From: Amorphoplanes digitatis
GTDB taxonomy: Bacteria; Actinomycetota; Actinomycetes; Mycobacteriales; Micromonosporaceae
Assembly (NCBI RefSeq): GCF_014205335.1
Contig: NZ_JACHNH010000001.1
Span: 8,116,501 to 8,180,500 of the forward strand
Length of the DNA: 64,000 nt
Reading direction: 5' to 3'
A model generated the notes under the pieces. That model was not told the origin of the DNA. It did not search any database and saw only the letters and a program-made list of their open reading frames with translations. Both the position numbers and the translations under genes were made by a program. Of this stretch, positions 23,933-32,054 are shown in pieces. Positions within the stretch are counted from its first letter, which is position 1. Every line of letters begins with the position of its first letter.

Positions 23933-24484
23933 CTAGTTGCCGGCGCAGGCGGTTTCGGCCTGTTCGCTCCAGGGGGTGCCGTCGAAGGCGGCCTTGGGCC
24001 GGGCGGTCCGGGAGTGCTCGTCCAGGGTCTGCACGGAGAGGGTGACGGGTATCCGGCCCAGCGGCAGCCCTCGGAGGCAGTCGACCTGCACATCGACGTC
24101 GGCCTGCGCGGTCACGCCGGGAGCGACCCACCGCTGCTTCTCCACCCCGCGCACGGTGACCCCCGGCCGGCCGGCGCTCAGATTCCGGATGTTGACCGGC
24201 GCCGGACCGACATTGACCAGGGTGACCCGCCGCGCGAGCGTGACGCTGGCGACCCGGCCGTGCAGGACGATGCTGCCACTGTCGACCATCTCCCTGGCGT
24301 CGGCGAAGAGCAGCACGGAGACCTCACCGTCGCGGGCCGCGGAGTGCCGGCGAAGGTTCCACCCGTATGTGACAGCGCCACCGATCACGACACCGACGAT
24401 CAGCGCGGCCACGATGAAGGTCTGCGGCGCCCGCCTCTCCGGCCCACCGTGCACGGCCGGCCGGTCGAGATCGATCACGCTCAT
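23933..24484 (-). CDS. Single-pass membrane protein, function unknown
   Basis: 183 residues from ATG 24484, preceded by GAGGG. A cytoplasmic N-terminus of about 20 residues is followed by one transmembrane helix (FIVAALIVGVVIGGAVTYGW, about 23-42) and a beta-rich extracytoplasmic domain containing two Cys (CLRG, about 137, and ETACAGN at the C-terminus) that could pair. No family is recognised. It lies 120 bp downstream of the toxin-immunity operon and could be its last gene, but the gap is large. An upstream start at 24523 is possible. Confidence 0.75.
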   Translation of the reverse strand: MSVIDLDRPAVHGGPERRAPQTFIVAALIVGVVIGGAVTYGWNLRRHSAARDGEVSVLLFADAREMVDSGSIVLHGRVASVTLARRVTLVNVGPAPVNIRNLSAGRPGVTVRGVEKQRWVAPGVTAQADVDVQVDCLRGLPLGRIPVTLSVQTLDEHSRTARPKAAFDGTPWSEQAETACAGN

Positions 24485-24604
24485 GCTTTGCCCTCGCCCT
24501 GGCTCTGATAGGGGAACGGACAATCCAGAAAACGTACGTCACCCCACCTCGGTTGCGGGCCAACCCCAACGCTCTCCACCGATCGTGGTCCCGCCGAACG
24601 ACGA

Positions 24605-24868
24605 CTACCGCTCCTCAGCGATCCAGACCCGCCCGATCGCGACATATTCGGCATCGGCACGGTCCACCACAAGAATCGTTTCTCCCGTACGCCGGGTACG
24701 GGGCGTCGGGTGGTCGACACCGAGCACGTGGATGAATTTCCCGCTGACCTCGTCGCGTAGGCGCGGGATGCCGACGAAGTCCCCGTTCCGGGTCGACCCG
24801 ACGGCGATGAGCCCACCGCGAGCAGCTATGTCGAAGACCTCGTTGACGTGGAACTGAACTGCGGTCAT
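24605..24868 (-). CDS. Putative immunity protein with EF-Tu domain II-like barrel
   Basis: 87 residues, beta-rich. The pattern VNEVFDIAARGGLIAVGSTRNGDFVGIPRLR, then KFIHVLGVDHPTPRTRRTGE and YVAIGRVWI, resembles the small beta-barrel of translation-factor domain II (DVFxIxGRGxVxxGxVxxGxVxxGD...VxGIE). It starts inside the stop of the toxin gene (ATGA overlap). Immediate position after a secreted toxin gene, small size and coupling make it the likely cognate immunity protein; this is inference from context, not from homology to a named immunity family. Confidence 0.65.
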   Translation of the reverse strand: MTAVQFHVNEVFDIAARGGLIAVGSTRNGDFVGIPRLRDEVSGKFIHVLGVDHPTPRTRRTGETILVVDRADAEYVAIGRVWIAEER

Positions 24869-26079
24869 GGCGGGCGGTTCCTATACCGTTCGAGGGCTGG
24901 TATCTCGCTGTCGTATGCCTGATCTTCCAGCTCGTTCAGCGGCCGTTGCAGGTGTTCCCCGGCGCGTTGCTGCCGGACGTGGGTGTGCTCGTGGGCGATG
25001 GTAGCGGCCAGCGTTTCGTCGTCCGCGAAGCTGGCCGGGCCGAGACGGATCTGCGCGCCGTTGAGTTCGGAAGGCGTATAGGCGCCGGCGTCCATGTGGT
25101 CGAGATAGCGGATCTCTTCCGCATCGCTGATGATCACGACATCGACATCGCGGAGGTCGATGTCCATCCGGCCGGCGATCTCATTCACGTTGTCGAGGGT
25201 CATCGGGGTGCCCGGGCCGTTGTCGAGAACGTCCCGGTTGCTGCGCGCCGGGCTCTTACTGAAGAAGTACGGGCCAGACGGGATGTCCGGCGCACCGGTC
25301 GTCGGGTCGGAGCGGCTGAGTCGTCTCAGTGCTTGTTTGAGTGCGTCCAGTACGGCGGTGAGGTCGTCGAGTTTGCCGTTGAGTCGGCGCAGGCTGTTGA
25401 GCAGGGCTCGGATGAAGCTTTGGATTTTGTTGGCCCATTTGGCGACCAGGATGGCGACCTGGCTGGCGACGACTGGGGTGGCGATGCCGAGGGTGAGGCC
25501 TTCTGCGGCCAGCCATTGCGGGAGCCGAGCGGCGAGGGTTGCCACGAATTGGGCGATCAGGTCGCGGACTATGCCGCGGACCAGGCCGACCAGTAGGCCG
25601 GCGCCTTCGACGGCGTAGGAGATGGCCTGGGTTGCGGTGGCGATACCGCCGATGGCGTCGAGTTGCCCGGCGGCGTGGCCGCGGTAGGCGTCCCCGGATG
25701 CGCTGGTCCAGCCGCCGGTCTGGGCGCGGACGGCGTCCGCGTATTGCTGGTGGGTGCTGGTGGTGTGGGCGGAGACGTTGGCCCAGGTGGCGGCGTGGGC
25801 GGCGATTTCGTCGGGGTTGCCGGCGAGCCAGTCGAGGGCGTCCTTGAGTGGTTGGACGTGTTCGATCAGCCAGCTGACGCCCCAGGCGACCAGGGTGCCG
25901 AGGGGGTCGATGGCCGTGGCGAGGATGTCGAGGCTGCCGCCGACTCCGCCCAGGGTGGTGTCGACCCAGCTGTTGTCGTGGATGCCGTCGCAGATCTGAG
26001 TGGCGTCCTCGACCAGGCCGAGCCCGGCGTACCAGGTTGTTGAGCTGTGCGCTTGGGCGACCAGCGGGTTGTCGCTCAC
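24865..26079 (-). CDS. EspC/WXG-associated polymorphic toxin with C-terminal HExxH metallopeptidase domain
   Basis: 404 residues from GTG 26079, overlapping the upstream stop (GTGA). Residues 1-255 are helical, with a TGGWTSASGDAYRG motif at 121-134 like the WXG100/PPE-type hairpins of type VII substrates, then hydrophobic helices. The C-terminal domain (about 285-404) carries ATIAHEHTHVRQQ, an HExxH zinc site (H363, E364, H367), with a possible third ligand in NELEDQAYDSE. The pattern is close to DUF4157-type metallopeptidase domains (HExxHVxQQ). It is expected to be exported by a type VII-like system and to cleave a target protein in a rival cell. A long frame extending to 26538 is not used because it runs antiparallel through the real upstream genes. 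Confidence 0.78.
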   Translation of the reverse strand: MSDNPLVAQAHSSTTWYAGLGLVEDATQICDGIHDNSWVDTTLGGVGGSLDILATAIDPLGTLVAWGVSWLIEHVQPLKDALDWLAGNPDEIAAHAATWANVSAHTTSTHQQYADAVRAQTGGWTSASGDAYRGHAAGQLDAIGGIATATQAISYAVEGAGLLVGLVRGIVRDLIAQFVATLAARLPQWLAAEGLTLGIATPVVASQVAILVAKWANKIQSFIRALLNSLRRLNGKLDDLTAVLDALKQALRRLSRSDPTTGAPDIPSGPYFFSKSPARSNRDVLDNGPGTPMTLDNVNEIAGRMDIDLRDVDVVIISDAEEIRYLDHMDAGAYTPSELNGAQIRLGPASFADDETLAATIAHEHTHVRQQRAGEHLQRPLNELEDQAYDSEIPALERYRNRPP

Positions 26080-26405
26080 AGCGGCAGGTTCAGGCCCGGG
26101 CCGGCAGAGTCGTCGAGGCGTCGGACGCTGCCGGCGTCGGCGGCTTCCATGGATGCCGCGGTCGCGCGTAGTTTCAGCGCCGTCTCGCCCAGGGCGTCGA
26201 CGGCGTCGTTGATGACCTCGAGGGTGTGACCGAACAGTGGGCTCAGCAGGCCTGGTAGGAACTGGCAGAGCTGCCCGTAGGCCTGGCTGTCCATGGTGAC
26301 CTCGCGTACGGCGGACTTCGCCTGCGCCATCCGGTCGGATGCCTCGCTCACCGCGGCGGCGTGTTGCAGTACTGCCGCGGCCGGGAATTCGATGCCGCCG
26401 CTCAC
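26076..26405 (-). CDS. EspC/DUF2580-like type VII secretion-associated protein
   Basis: 109 residues, all helical, with the EspC-family pattern FPAAAVLQHAAAVSEASDRMAQA near the N-terminus and QAYGQLCQFLPGLLSPLF in the middle. EspC-like proteins are small ESX-associated or secreted partners. It is coupled by 4-bp overlaps to the YbaB gene before and the toxin gene after, so it is probably the secretion partner of the toxin. Confidence 0.8.
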   Translation of the reverse strand: MSGGIEFPAAAVLQHAAAVSEASDRMAQAKSAVREVTMDSQAYGQLCQFLPGLLSPLFGHTLEVINDAVDALGETALKLRATAASMEAADAGSVRRLDDSAGPGLNLPL

Positions 26406-26785
26406 CGGTCGTCCTGCTCTTGTTGCGCCGGGAATCTGGACTCGAACGATTGCAGGACGGCCCGGCCGGTCTCGGTGTCCTCACCAACTGTTGCCCGTAC
26501 CTGCTCGGCGACCTGGCCCGACAGCGCGGCCTGGGCACGCTGGATCACCGACATGATCTCTTCGGCGAGGCGCGGACCGGTCAACTCGCGCACCCGATCG
26601 TCGAGATCGAGGCGCTCCACCTGCCCGGCCGAACCGACCGTCACCCGGATCGCACCGTCACGGCCCTGCGCCGAGCCGGTCAGCGCCGCTACCCGCCGGG
26701 AAAGCTCGACGCTGCGCTGGGCCTGTGCGTTCACTTGCCCGGCCCAGGAATCCAGCCACTCCTCGGCGGCATCGATGTCATTCAC
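26402..26785 (-). CDS. YbaB/EbfC-family protein of the toxin operon
   Basis: 127 residues. A helical N-terminus, a beta segment GAIRVTVGSAGQVERLDLDDRV and a C-terminal helix EEIMSVIQRAQAALSGQVAEQV match the YbaB/EbfC fold (nucleoid-associated). In actinobacteria divergent YbaB paralogues are recurrent first genes of EspC/WXG100-toxin operons, and their role there is unknown. It is followed by EspC with a 4-bp overlap. Confidence 0.8.
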   Translation of the reverse strand: MNDIDAAEEWLDSWAGQVNAQAQRSVELSRRVAALTGSAQGRDGAIRVTVGSAGQVERLDLDDRVRELTGPRLAEEIMSVIQRAQAALSGQVAEQVRATVGEDTETGRAVLQSFESRFPAQQEQDDR

Positions 26786-27017
26786 CGGGACTCACCTCCG
26801 TCGATGACTACCGACAGACTACTGAGCCCGCGCTCGGAACCTGGTCACAGCTGGCAAGGCGGGCCGGGGCGGCGCCGGCCCGGTCGCGGTGTCGAGACTT
26901 CGACAGCGTGATCGGGCGGCGCCGCCCCGGCAGGAAATCACTCGGACCGGCGGCCGAGCTACGGCAATGCGTATCGCCCGCAGCGGTCGTCATGCGTCTA
27001 TTGGTGCCGGCGGCCCG

Positions 27018-27389
27018 TCACATATCAAGATTCTGTTCGATCTGCTTCAGCCGGTGACGGGCCATCGCGAGATTGGCGCGCTCGCGGTGCAATGCCAGAT
27101 AGATGAAGAGACCCTTGCCGGAGCGGGCGGTGACCGGCCGGATCAGGTGATACTGCGAACCCAGCGTCACGAGGATGTCCTCGATCTTCTCCTTCAGGCC
27201 CAGCATCTCCATGGTGCGCATCTTGGCCTTCAGCACCTCCGTGTTGGTCGCCGCGGCGACCGCCGGATCGAACGTGTGGTCACCGCCGGCGGTGCCCAGC
27301 GCCATGCCGCTCGTGTAGTCGCCGATCGCCGCGGCGATCGCCCCGTCCACCTGCAACGCGTCCTTGAGCGCCACATCCATCTCTGTCAT
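27018..27389 (-). CDS. Roadblock/LC7-domain protein
   Basis: 123 residues, with GAGAGGAC before ATG 27389. The roadblock fold is indicated by an N-terminal helix, then VDGAIAAAIGDYTSGMALGTAGG, EVLKAKMRTMEMLG and a beta pair with EDILVTLGSQYHLIRPV. Roadblock proteins act as regulators of small GTPases such as MglA. Actinomycetes have many; this one has no GTPase gene next to it. Confidence 0.83.
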   Translation of the reverse strand: MTEMDVALKDALQVDGAIAAAIGDYTSGMALGTAGGDHTFDPAVAAATNTEVLKAKMRTMEMLGLKEKIEDILVTLGSQYHLIRPVTARSGKGLFIYLALHRERANLAMARHRLKQIEQNLDM

Positions 27390-27511
27390 TTGCGTCCTCT
27401 CGGCTCATGACGACCAGGACCTGAGAATGCTCGGCGGACACCCGGAGGGAACGGACGCGCTGTCCGATGACGGCCAACTGCCGTACCCGATGATGTAGAT
27501 GTTCGGGATTT

Positions 27512-27533
27512 GAGTTGCAACTTTTCGCAACTC
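27512..27533. promoter_or_regulatory. Inverted repeat upstream of the ArsR-type gene
   Basis: GAGTTGC (27512-27518) and GCAACTC (27527-27533) are perfect inverted arms around an AT-rich 8-bp centre, in the 329-bp divergent region between the roadblock and ArsR-type genes. It is followed by two direct CGACATCT copies. It could be an operator for the HTH protein. The rest of this region shows no gene. Confidence 0.4.
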
Positions 27534-27718
27534 GACATCTCGACATCTCGGAATGTCCGAGTATCGGAAGGCAAGCAAACCGGTAGAGGTAACGGACCGT
27601 TGCACCCGAACGGCGGTGCGACTCTGGTCTGCCGCGGCTAGGTAATGTGGGCCGCGCACGACATAGCCAGCACCTGGGCGAGGCCCGGGGCCGTTGCAAA
27701 CCAGGGTGGGAGCCGCCG

Positions 27719-28057
27719 GTGTCGGTGCCGCTGTATCAAGCCAAGGCGGAGATGTTCCGGGTACTCGGGCATCCCGTTCGGATCCGCGTACTCGAATTGC
27801 TGCAAACCGGCCCTCTTCCGGTACGCGACCTGCTGGCCCGCATCGACATCGAACCCGCCAACATGTCACAACAACTCGCCGTCCTGCGCCGGGCCGGCAT
27901 CGTCATCTCCTTCCGCGACGGCGCTCTGGTCATGTACGCACTGAGCACCCCCGCCGTGGCCGACCTCCTCGCCGCCGGACGCCGGATCCTCAGCGAGGTC
28001 CTCACTGACCGTGACAGCCTTCTCGCCGAACTCCGCGCGCAGAAGGACTCCGTGTGA
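27719..28057 (+). CDS. ArsR-family winged-helix regulator
   Basis: 112 residues from GTG 27719, with GGTGGGAG upstream. The ArsR HTH is clear: MFRVLGHPVRIRVLELL, LPVRDLLARIDIEPANMSQQLAVLRRAGIV, then a wing FRDGALVMYAL. The metal-binding ELCVC motif of metal-sensing ArsR proteins is missing, so metal sensing is not supported. It is convergent with the aldo-keto reductase gene 3 bp away. Confidence 0.86.
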   Translation: MSVPLYQAKAEMFRVLGHPVRIRVLELLQTGPLPVRDLLARIDIEPANMSQQLAVLRRAGIVISFRDGALVMYALSTPAVADLLAAGRRILSEVLTDRDSLLAELRAQKDSV

Positions 28058-28060
28058 ACC

Positions 28061-28996
28061 TCACCAGGCGGCGTCCAGCCGGCCCCGCGACTCCGCGTCC
28101 AGCTTGAGATCACGCGAGTCCATCACCTCGTCGAGCCGCTCGAGGGTGCTCGCGCCGACGATCGGCAGCACCGCCGGATCCCCGCCGAGCAGCCAGGCCA
28201 GCACGACCTGATTGCGGGTGGCGCCGAGCTCCCGCGCCACCTCGGCGAGGGCGGCCGACCGGCTCACCGTCCCCGGGTGGTCGTAGGCCCGCTCCAGCGG
28301 CCGGTCCGCCCGGCCGTACCCACCGTTCAACAGCGTGGTGTACGCCCAGAGTTCCAGCGCCGGCTCGCTGCGCACGTAGTCCAGCGTCTCCGGGAAGACC
28401 TGCCGGTGCGACCACGACTCCAGCGGCGCACCAGGACGCGGCAGCAGGTAGGAGTGCCGAAGCTGCAAGGCCGTCCACCCGGCCACGTCCCGCCCGGCGG
28501 CAAGCCCGCGGGCCCGCTCCACCCGCCACGCGGGGGTGTTCGACGCGCCGATCCGGCGGGCCCGGCCGTCGGCCACCAGCTCCCCGAACACGCCGACGGT
28601 CTCGCCGAGCGGCACGCCGCGGTCCTCGACATGCGCCCAGTACATGTCCACATGCTCGACCCCGAGCCGGCCCAGGCTCGCACCCATCGCCGCGCGCACC
28701 ACCGCGGCCGACAGCCCCTCCGCCGAGTCCAGCCCCCGCGCCGGATCGGTGGGCTGCGCACCCACCTTGGTGCTGAGCAGGACCCGCTCCCGCATACCCG
28801 GGCGCTCCGCCAGCCACCGGCCGACGGTGCGTTCGCTCTGCCCGCCGAAGCCGGACGGGTGCTCCCAGAACGCATAGTTGTTCGCGGTGTCGATCCACCG
28901 GCCGCCCCGCTCCACGAAGCGGTCGAGCAGCGCGAACGACTCCGCCTCGCCGATCCGGGTACCGAAAAGCATTGCTCCGAGCACGATCTCCGTCAT
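28061..28996 (-). CDS. Aldo/keto reductase
   Basis: 311 residues. A TIM-barrel AKR: the N-terminal LGAMLFGTRIGEAES, WIDTANNYAFWEH (D and Y of the catalytic tetrad), LLSTKVG (catalytic Lys), VDMYWAHVED (catalytic His), GASNTPAWRV and LPIVGASTLERLDE (NADPH site). It reduces a carbonyl compound with NADPH. The promoter is of MerR type with a 19-bp spacer, so the divergent MerR regulator should induce it, probably in response to an electrophile or organic ligand. The predicted transcript begins close to the ATG. Confidence 0.9.
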   Translation of the reverse strand: MTEIVLGAMLFGTRIGEAESFALLDRFVERGGRWIDTANNYAFWEHPSGFGGQSERTVGRWLAERPGMRERVLLSTKVGAQPTDPARGLDSAEGLSAAVVRAAMGASLGRLGVEHVDMYWAHVEDRGVPLGETVGVFGELVADGRARRIGASNTPAWRVERARGLAAGRDVAGWTALQLRHSYLLPRPGAPLESWSHRQVFPETLDYVRSEPALELWAYTTLLNGGYGRADRPLERAYDHPGTVSRSAALAEVARELGATRNQVVLAWLLGGDPAVLPIVGASTLERLDEVMDSRDLKLDAESRGRLDAAW

Positions 28997-29004
28997 GCCC
29001 GCAG

Positions 29005-29035
29005 ATCCTGGTGCCTGGAGCGCACTCCAGGTCAA
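29005..29035 (-). promoter_or_regulatory. MerR-type promoter of the aldo/keto reductase gene
   Basis: On the minus strand, -35 TTGACC (29035-29030) and -10 CAGGAT (29010-29005) are separated by 19 bp, the over-long spacer typical of MerR-regulated promoters. The spacer contains the dyad CCTGGAGTGCGCTCCAGG (29031-29014), arms of 7 bp around 4 bp. Transcription would begin about 28998, next to the ATG at 28996. Confidence 0.88.
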
Positions 29036-29070
29036 GTGTGCTCTGTGGACAACGCTGACAGAATCGGCGC

Positions 29071-29427
29071 ATGTCCCGATACACACCCGGCGAGGTCGCC
29101 CAGCGAACCGGCCTCAGCCTGGACACCCTGCGCTACTACGAACGGATCGGACTCCTCGACGGCGTCGACCGCACTCCCGCCGGCCGGCGGGAGTACAGCG
29201 ACGACGACCTCGGCTGGCTGGAGATCCTGCGCTGCCTGCGGGAGACCGGCATGCCGATCCAACAGATGCGCCGGTACGCCGACCTGTGCCGCGACGACGG
29301 CACGATCGCCGAGCGCATCGCCTTACTGGAACAGCACGACAATTCCGTACGGGATCAGATCGCCATGCTCCAGTCGCAGCGCGCCCACCTTCGAGGAAAG
29401 ATCGACTACTATCGCTCGCGTGGTTGA
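29071..29427 (+). CDS. MerR-family transcriptional regulator
   Basis: 118 residues. The N-terminal MerR winged helix is intact (YTPGEVAQRTGLSLDTLRYYERIGLL, with YSDDDLGWLEILRCLRETGMPI), then a dimerisation coiled coil. The length and the absence of paired metal-binding Cys suggest a small-molecule or redox-type sensor, like the YfmP/MerR-AKR pairs. It twists the promoter at 29005-29035 to activate the divergent aldo/keto reductase gene. Confidence 0.9.
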   Translation: MSRYTPGEVAQRTGLSLDTLRYYERIGLLDGVDRTPAGRREYSDDDLGWLEILRCLRETGMPIQQMRRYADLCRDDGTIAERIALLEQHDNSVRDQIAMLQSQRAHLRGKIDYYRSRG

Positions 29428-29449
29428 GCCGCGGCCCTAGGTTGGCGGG

Positions 29450-30145
29450 ATGCCGCTGACCTTCCCGTCCCACCCGGCCACCGTGCTACCCCTCAAGCTG
29501 TGGCGGCCCCGGTGGTTCGACGGTGTCGCGCTCGCGATCGGCTCGATGGCGCCCGACCTGGCGTACGCGTTGGACGGCACCGGCCTGCCGGTGTGGCCGC
29601 TCTCCCACCAGCCCGCCGGCCTCATCGCTTGGTGCCTGCCGCTGACCCTGGCGCTGACGTGGCTGATCCGCCGCGCCGCACCGGTCCTCGCAGGCCAGCT
29701 TCCGGTTGCCGGCCCGCTCGCCCTGCGCGACTACGGCGCGCTGGGCGAGTCCCGGCACCGATGGCCGATCACCGTCAGCTCGGCGCTCCTCGGCGCCGCC
29801 AGCCACCTGATCCTCGACCGGATCGAATTCGCCGCACCCGCGACCGAGAACGTCATGCACGTACTGGGCGCCGTCACGCTGGCGGCCGTCGCCGTCAACA
29901 TCGGCCGACACCGGTTGCTGCGCCGATGGCACGGAGACCCACCGCCGCGGCAGGGGCGCCCGGCGGTGTTCTGGGCCGTCGCCGCGGGAGTCGCGCTGCC
30001 GCTGGTCGCCCTGATCCCGTTCCTTCCGGGCGCGACCTTGGCGCACACGTCCGGCGCGCGTCTGCTGTGCGCCGTCGGTCTGGGCCTTCTGACCGCGTCG
30101 CTGCTCGTCGCGGCAAGCCGAAACCTCGCCGCCGCCCGGCCTTGA
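29450..30145 (+). CDS. DUF4184 membrane protein
   Basis: 231 residues. The start MPLTFPSHPATVLPL and the following IGSMAPDLAYAL are the DUF4184 signature (MPFTxxHPAAxLP...GSMxPDxxY). About six hydrophobic helices follow, with a conserved SAL-LGAASHLILDR segment. The Asp/His set (H8, D35, H137) resembles membrane metal-dependent hydrolases, but no activity is assigned to the family. It is 22 bp after the MerR gene. Confidence 0.82.
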   Translation: MPLTFPSHPATVLPLKLWRPRWFDGVALAIGSMAPDLAYALDGTGLPVWPLSHQPAGLIAWCLPLTLALTWLIRRAAPVLAGQLPVAGPLALRDYGALGESRHRWPITVSSALLGAASHLILDRIEFAAPATENVMHVLGAVTLAAVAVNIGRHRLLRRWHGDPPPRQGRPAVFWAVAAGVALPLVALIPFLPGATLAHTSGARLLCAVGLGLLTASLLVAASRNLAAARP

Positions 30146-30201
30146 GTCGTGAGTGCAACCTCGACGCATTCGGCGGTACGCCTGATACCAGTTCGGGGTC
30201 C

Positions 30202-30242
30202 GGACTTCCCGCACGACGTCAGCGACCCTTTGCGGGGAGTCC
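30202..30242 (+). terminator. Hairpin after the DUF4184 gene
   Basis: GGACTTCCCGCA pairs with TGCGGGGAGTCC (12 pairs, one G-T wobble) across a 17-nt loop, followed by TTGATTCTT. The surrounding 30146-30493 region shows no gene. Confidence 0.55.
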
Positions 30243-30493
30243 TTGATTCTTGTCGCAAAGATATGTCGGGCGTAACGGGTGACACGTGGGTATCAGCCCA
30301 TTCCTGGTTGTCCAGAATTGATTGATCACCCTCCGAACAGCTTTCGGACAACCATCCGTAGCCGTACAAACACAAGTAATCCGGTGCGCCGCGCAGATCT
30401 CGACGATGCGTGCCGGCCGGTGGGCGGGTACCGGTTTTTTATCCGAAGCGTGCGCTTTCCGCAGCACGCAGATCGATCAGAAGAGGTAGGCAG

Positions 30494-30907
30494 TTGGATA
30501 CCAAACGCGTTGCTACGGCGCTAGGAATGGCGGCTGCTGCGGCTATCGCCACGGTGGTGGTCGACGTTGCCCCGGCGAGCGCGGGCGCGTACGGCTGCGC
30601 CGGCGTCGCGGTGGACAGCGACACCATCACGCGTGGCGGGAGGACCCTTGGTTGGCTGACGTTCTACTGGGACAGCGCTTCGGGTGACAACTGCGCTGTC
30701 ATGGTGAAGAACGGCGACGTCCTCCCGGGCAGGGTGCCCATGCAGGTGGCGATCCATCAGGCCGAGGCACCGTACAGAACCGTCCAGGACCCCGGGAACT
30801 ACACCTGGTACGCCGGGCCGGTGAAGGTTGACGGCCGCAACAAGTGCGTGTGGGCGAACGGCCACATCGACGGCGTCGGCGGGGTCATCGACGACCACTG
30901 CGGCTGA
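30494..30907 (+). CDS. Small secreted protein A
   Basis: 137 residues from TTG 30494, with GAGG 7 nt upstream. A Sec signal peptide runs to about residue 30 (PASAGAYG). The mature part of about 105 residues has four Cys in two likely disulphides, many Trp/Tyr/Gly and a beta-rich pattern (GWLTFYWDSASGDNCAVMV). No family is recognised. The next gene encodes a similar-sized secreted protein with its own ribosome binding site and terminator. Confidence 0.72.
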   Translation: MDTKRVATALGMAAAAAIATVVVDVAPASAGAYGCAGVAVDSDTITRGGRTLGWLTFYWDSASGDNCAVMVKNGDVLPGRVPMQVAIHQAEAPYRTVQDPGNYTWYAGPVKVDGRNKCVWANGHIDGVGGVIDDHCG

Positions 30908-30921
30908 CCCCGGTATCGGCG

Positions 30922-30957
30922 GGTGGAGCCGCCGCGCATGGTCGTGGCGGCTCCACC
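30922..30957 (+). terminator. Terminator after small secreted protein A
   Basis: GGTGGAGCCGCC and GGCGGCTCCACC form a perfect 12-bp stem with a 12-nt loop, 15 bp after the stop codon. Confidence 0.8.
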
Positions 30958-31159
30958 GAAGCAGAGCGGAGGGACGGTAGTCACCGGCCAGGCACTGGCT
31001 CGCTGACCGGCGGACGCCGGCACGGGTGCGGAGTCCAACTCGCCGTGCGCAAGGGACCGAACCAGCCGTTGAGCGCCTGGCCGACGGCGAGATTTCCGTT
31101 CCGCCGTCGCCGCCTCAATTTCCAGCGTGTTTGGCAGTAATCCAGAAGGGACACTCTTA

Positions 31160-31558
31160 ATGCTGCGTCGAATCACGTCCTTCCTCGCCGCGACCGCACT
31201 CGCCGTGCTGACGTCGGTCACGGTTGCCGCCTCGCCGGCCATGGCCGGTGCAAACGCGATGGCCTGGACGTACGACAGCGGAACCGCCCGAGGTCAGGCC
31301 GTCTGGTACCACGACGGTGACAGCCTCAAGGTCTGCGACATGAGCGCCGACGGCCGGGGCATCCGGGGCGTCATCTACTCATACAATTCCGCCGGCGATT
31401 TCTGGGAGAATGAGTTCTCCGTTACGGACTCAAACGCCGCCGATGGCTGCAAGACCGGCTCGAAGAACGTGCCGGACGGACGGAAAATCGAGGTTCTCGT
31501 CTACCAGTACTGGGGCGACACGACGTGCTGCGGCGCGAGCTCGACCGGCGTGGCCTGA
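31160..31558 (+). CDS. Small secreted protein B
   Basis: 132 residues from ATG 31160, with AGAAGGG upstream. The signal peptide ends about residue 29 (SPAMAGA). The mature domain has a YDSGTARGQAVWYHDGDSLKVCDMSADG pattern with Cys, Trp and Asp, and ends with a CC pair. This resembles small secreted actinomycete proteins with a beta-sandwich or crystallin-like pattern, but no family can be named. Confidence 0.72.
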   Translation: MLRRITSFLAATALAVLTSVTVAASPAMAGANAMAWTYDSGTARGQAVWYHDGDSLKVCDMSADGRGIRGVIYSYNSAGDFWENEFSVTDSNAADGCKTGSKNVPDGRKIEVLVYQYWGDTTCCGASSTGVA

Positions 31559-31570
31559 GCCGAGCGAGTA

Positions 31571-31602
31571 GCGGCCCGCCCGGCCCCTGCTGGGCGGGCC
31601 GC
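31571..31602 (+). terminator. Terminator after small secreted protein B
   Basis: GCGGCCCGCCC and GGGCGGGCCGC form a perfect 11-bp stem with a 10-nt loop, 12 bp after the stop. Confidence 0.8.
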
Positions 31603-31814
31603 AACGCCGATACGTGAAATAAATTCACGAAGGTGTGTTCCGTCGGCGGCCGCGCGTGCCCTTCGCAACATCGCGTGCCGAGCAGCGGACCTGAGCGGGG
31701 CGGCTGCAGTTCGCGGCCCGCTTCAGGCGGCTGGGGACGGCATGACCGGACTGGGGACCGGTCATCAGCGCCTCGGGTTATAGCCGATCAAGGCGCTTGA
31801 CCTGGCCAATGGGG

Positions 31815-31887
31815 TGCCCCCGGCAGGAATCGAACCTGCGACACACGGTTTAGGAAACCGTTGCTCTATCCCCTGAGCTACGAGGGC
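31815..31887 (-). tRNA. tRNA-Arg(CCU)
   Basis: 73 nt on the minus strand. The acceptor stem GCCCTCG/CGGGGGC (one G-U), a D-arm with AGCTCAGGGGATAGAGC, anticodon stem ACGGT/ACCGT with loop TTCCTAA (anticodon CCT), and a T-arm GGTTCGATTCC are all present. CCA is not encoded. It reads the AGG codon, rare in this GC-rich genome. Confidence 0.95.
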
Positions 31888-32054
31888 GCGGTTGCTCATG
31901 CTACCTGACGGGCGAAGCCCACCAGCACGCGACAACACCATCGCTGACCAGCGGTGTCCCCGCGAGGACAATCGGCCACCGGGTCATCCAGAGCGGCAGA
32001 TGGCGCGCCGAGGAGCCGGTGACCATCACTGCCCAAAGCCGGCCGCACCTGCCC

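Noticed and set aside
26080..26538. N-terminal extension of the toxin gene to a start at 26538
   Set aside because: The extension is Arg/Pro low-complexity and runs out of frame through the EspC and YbaB genes; the GTG at 26079 gives a 4-bp overlap typical of this operon.
30146..30493. A riboswitch (e.g. ydaO/c-di-AMP) before the small secreted protein gene
   Set aside because: I looked for the conserved ydaO blocks because such elements precede secreted wall proteins in actinomycetes, but they are not recognisable; only a terminator-like stem near the previous gene is supported.
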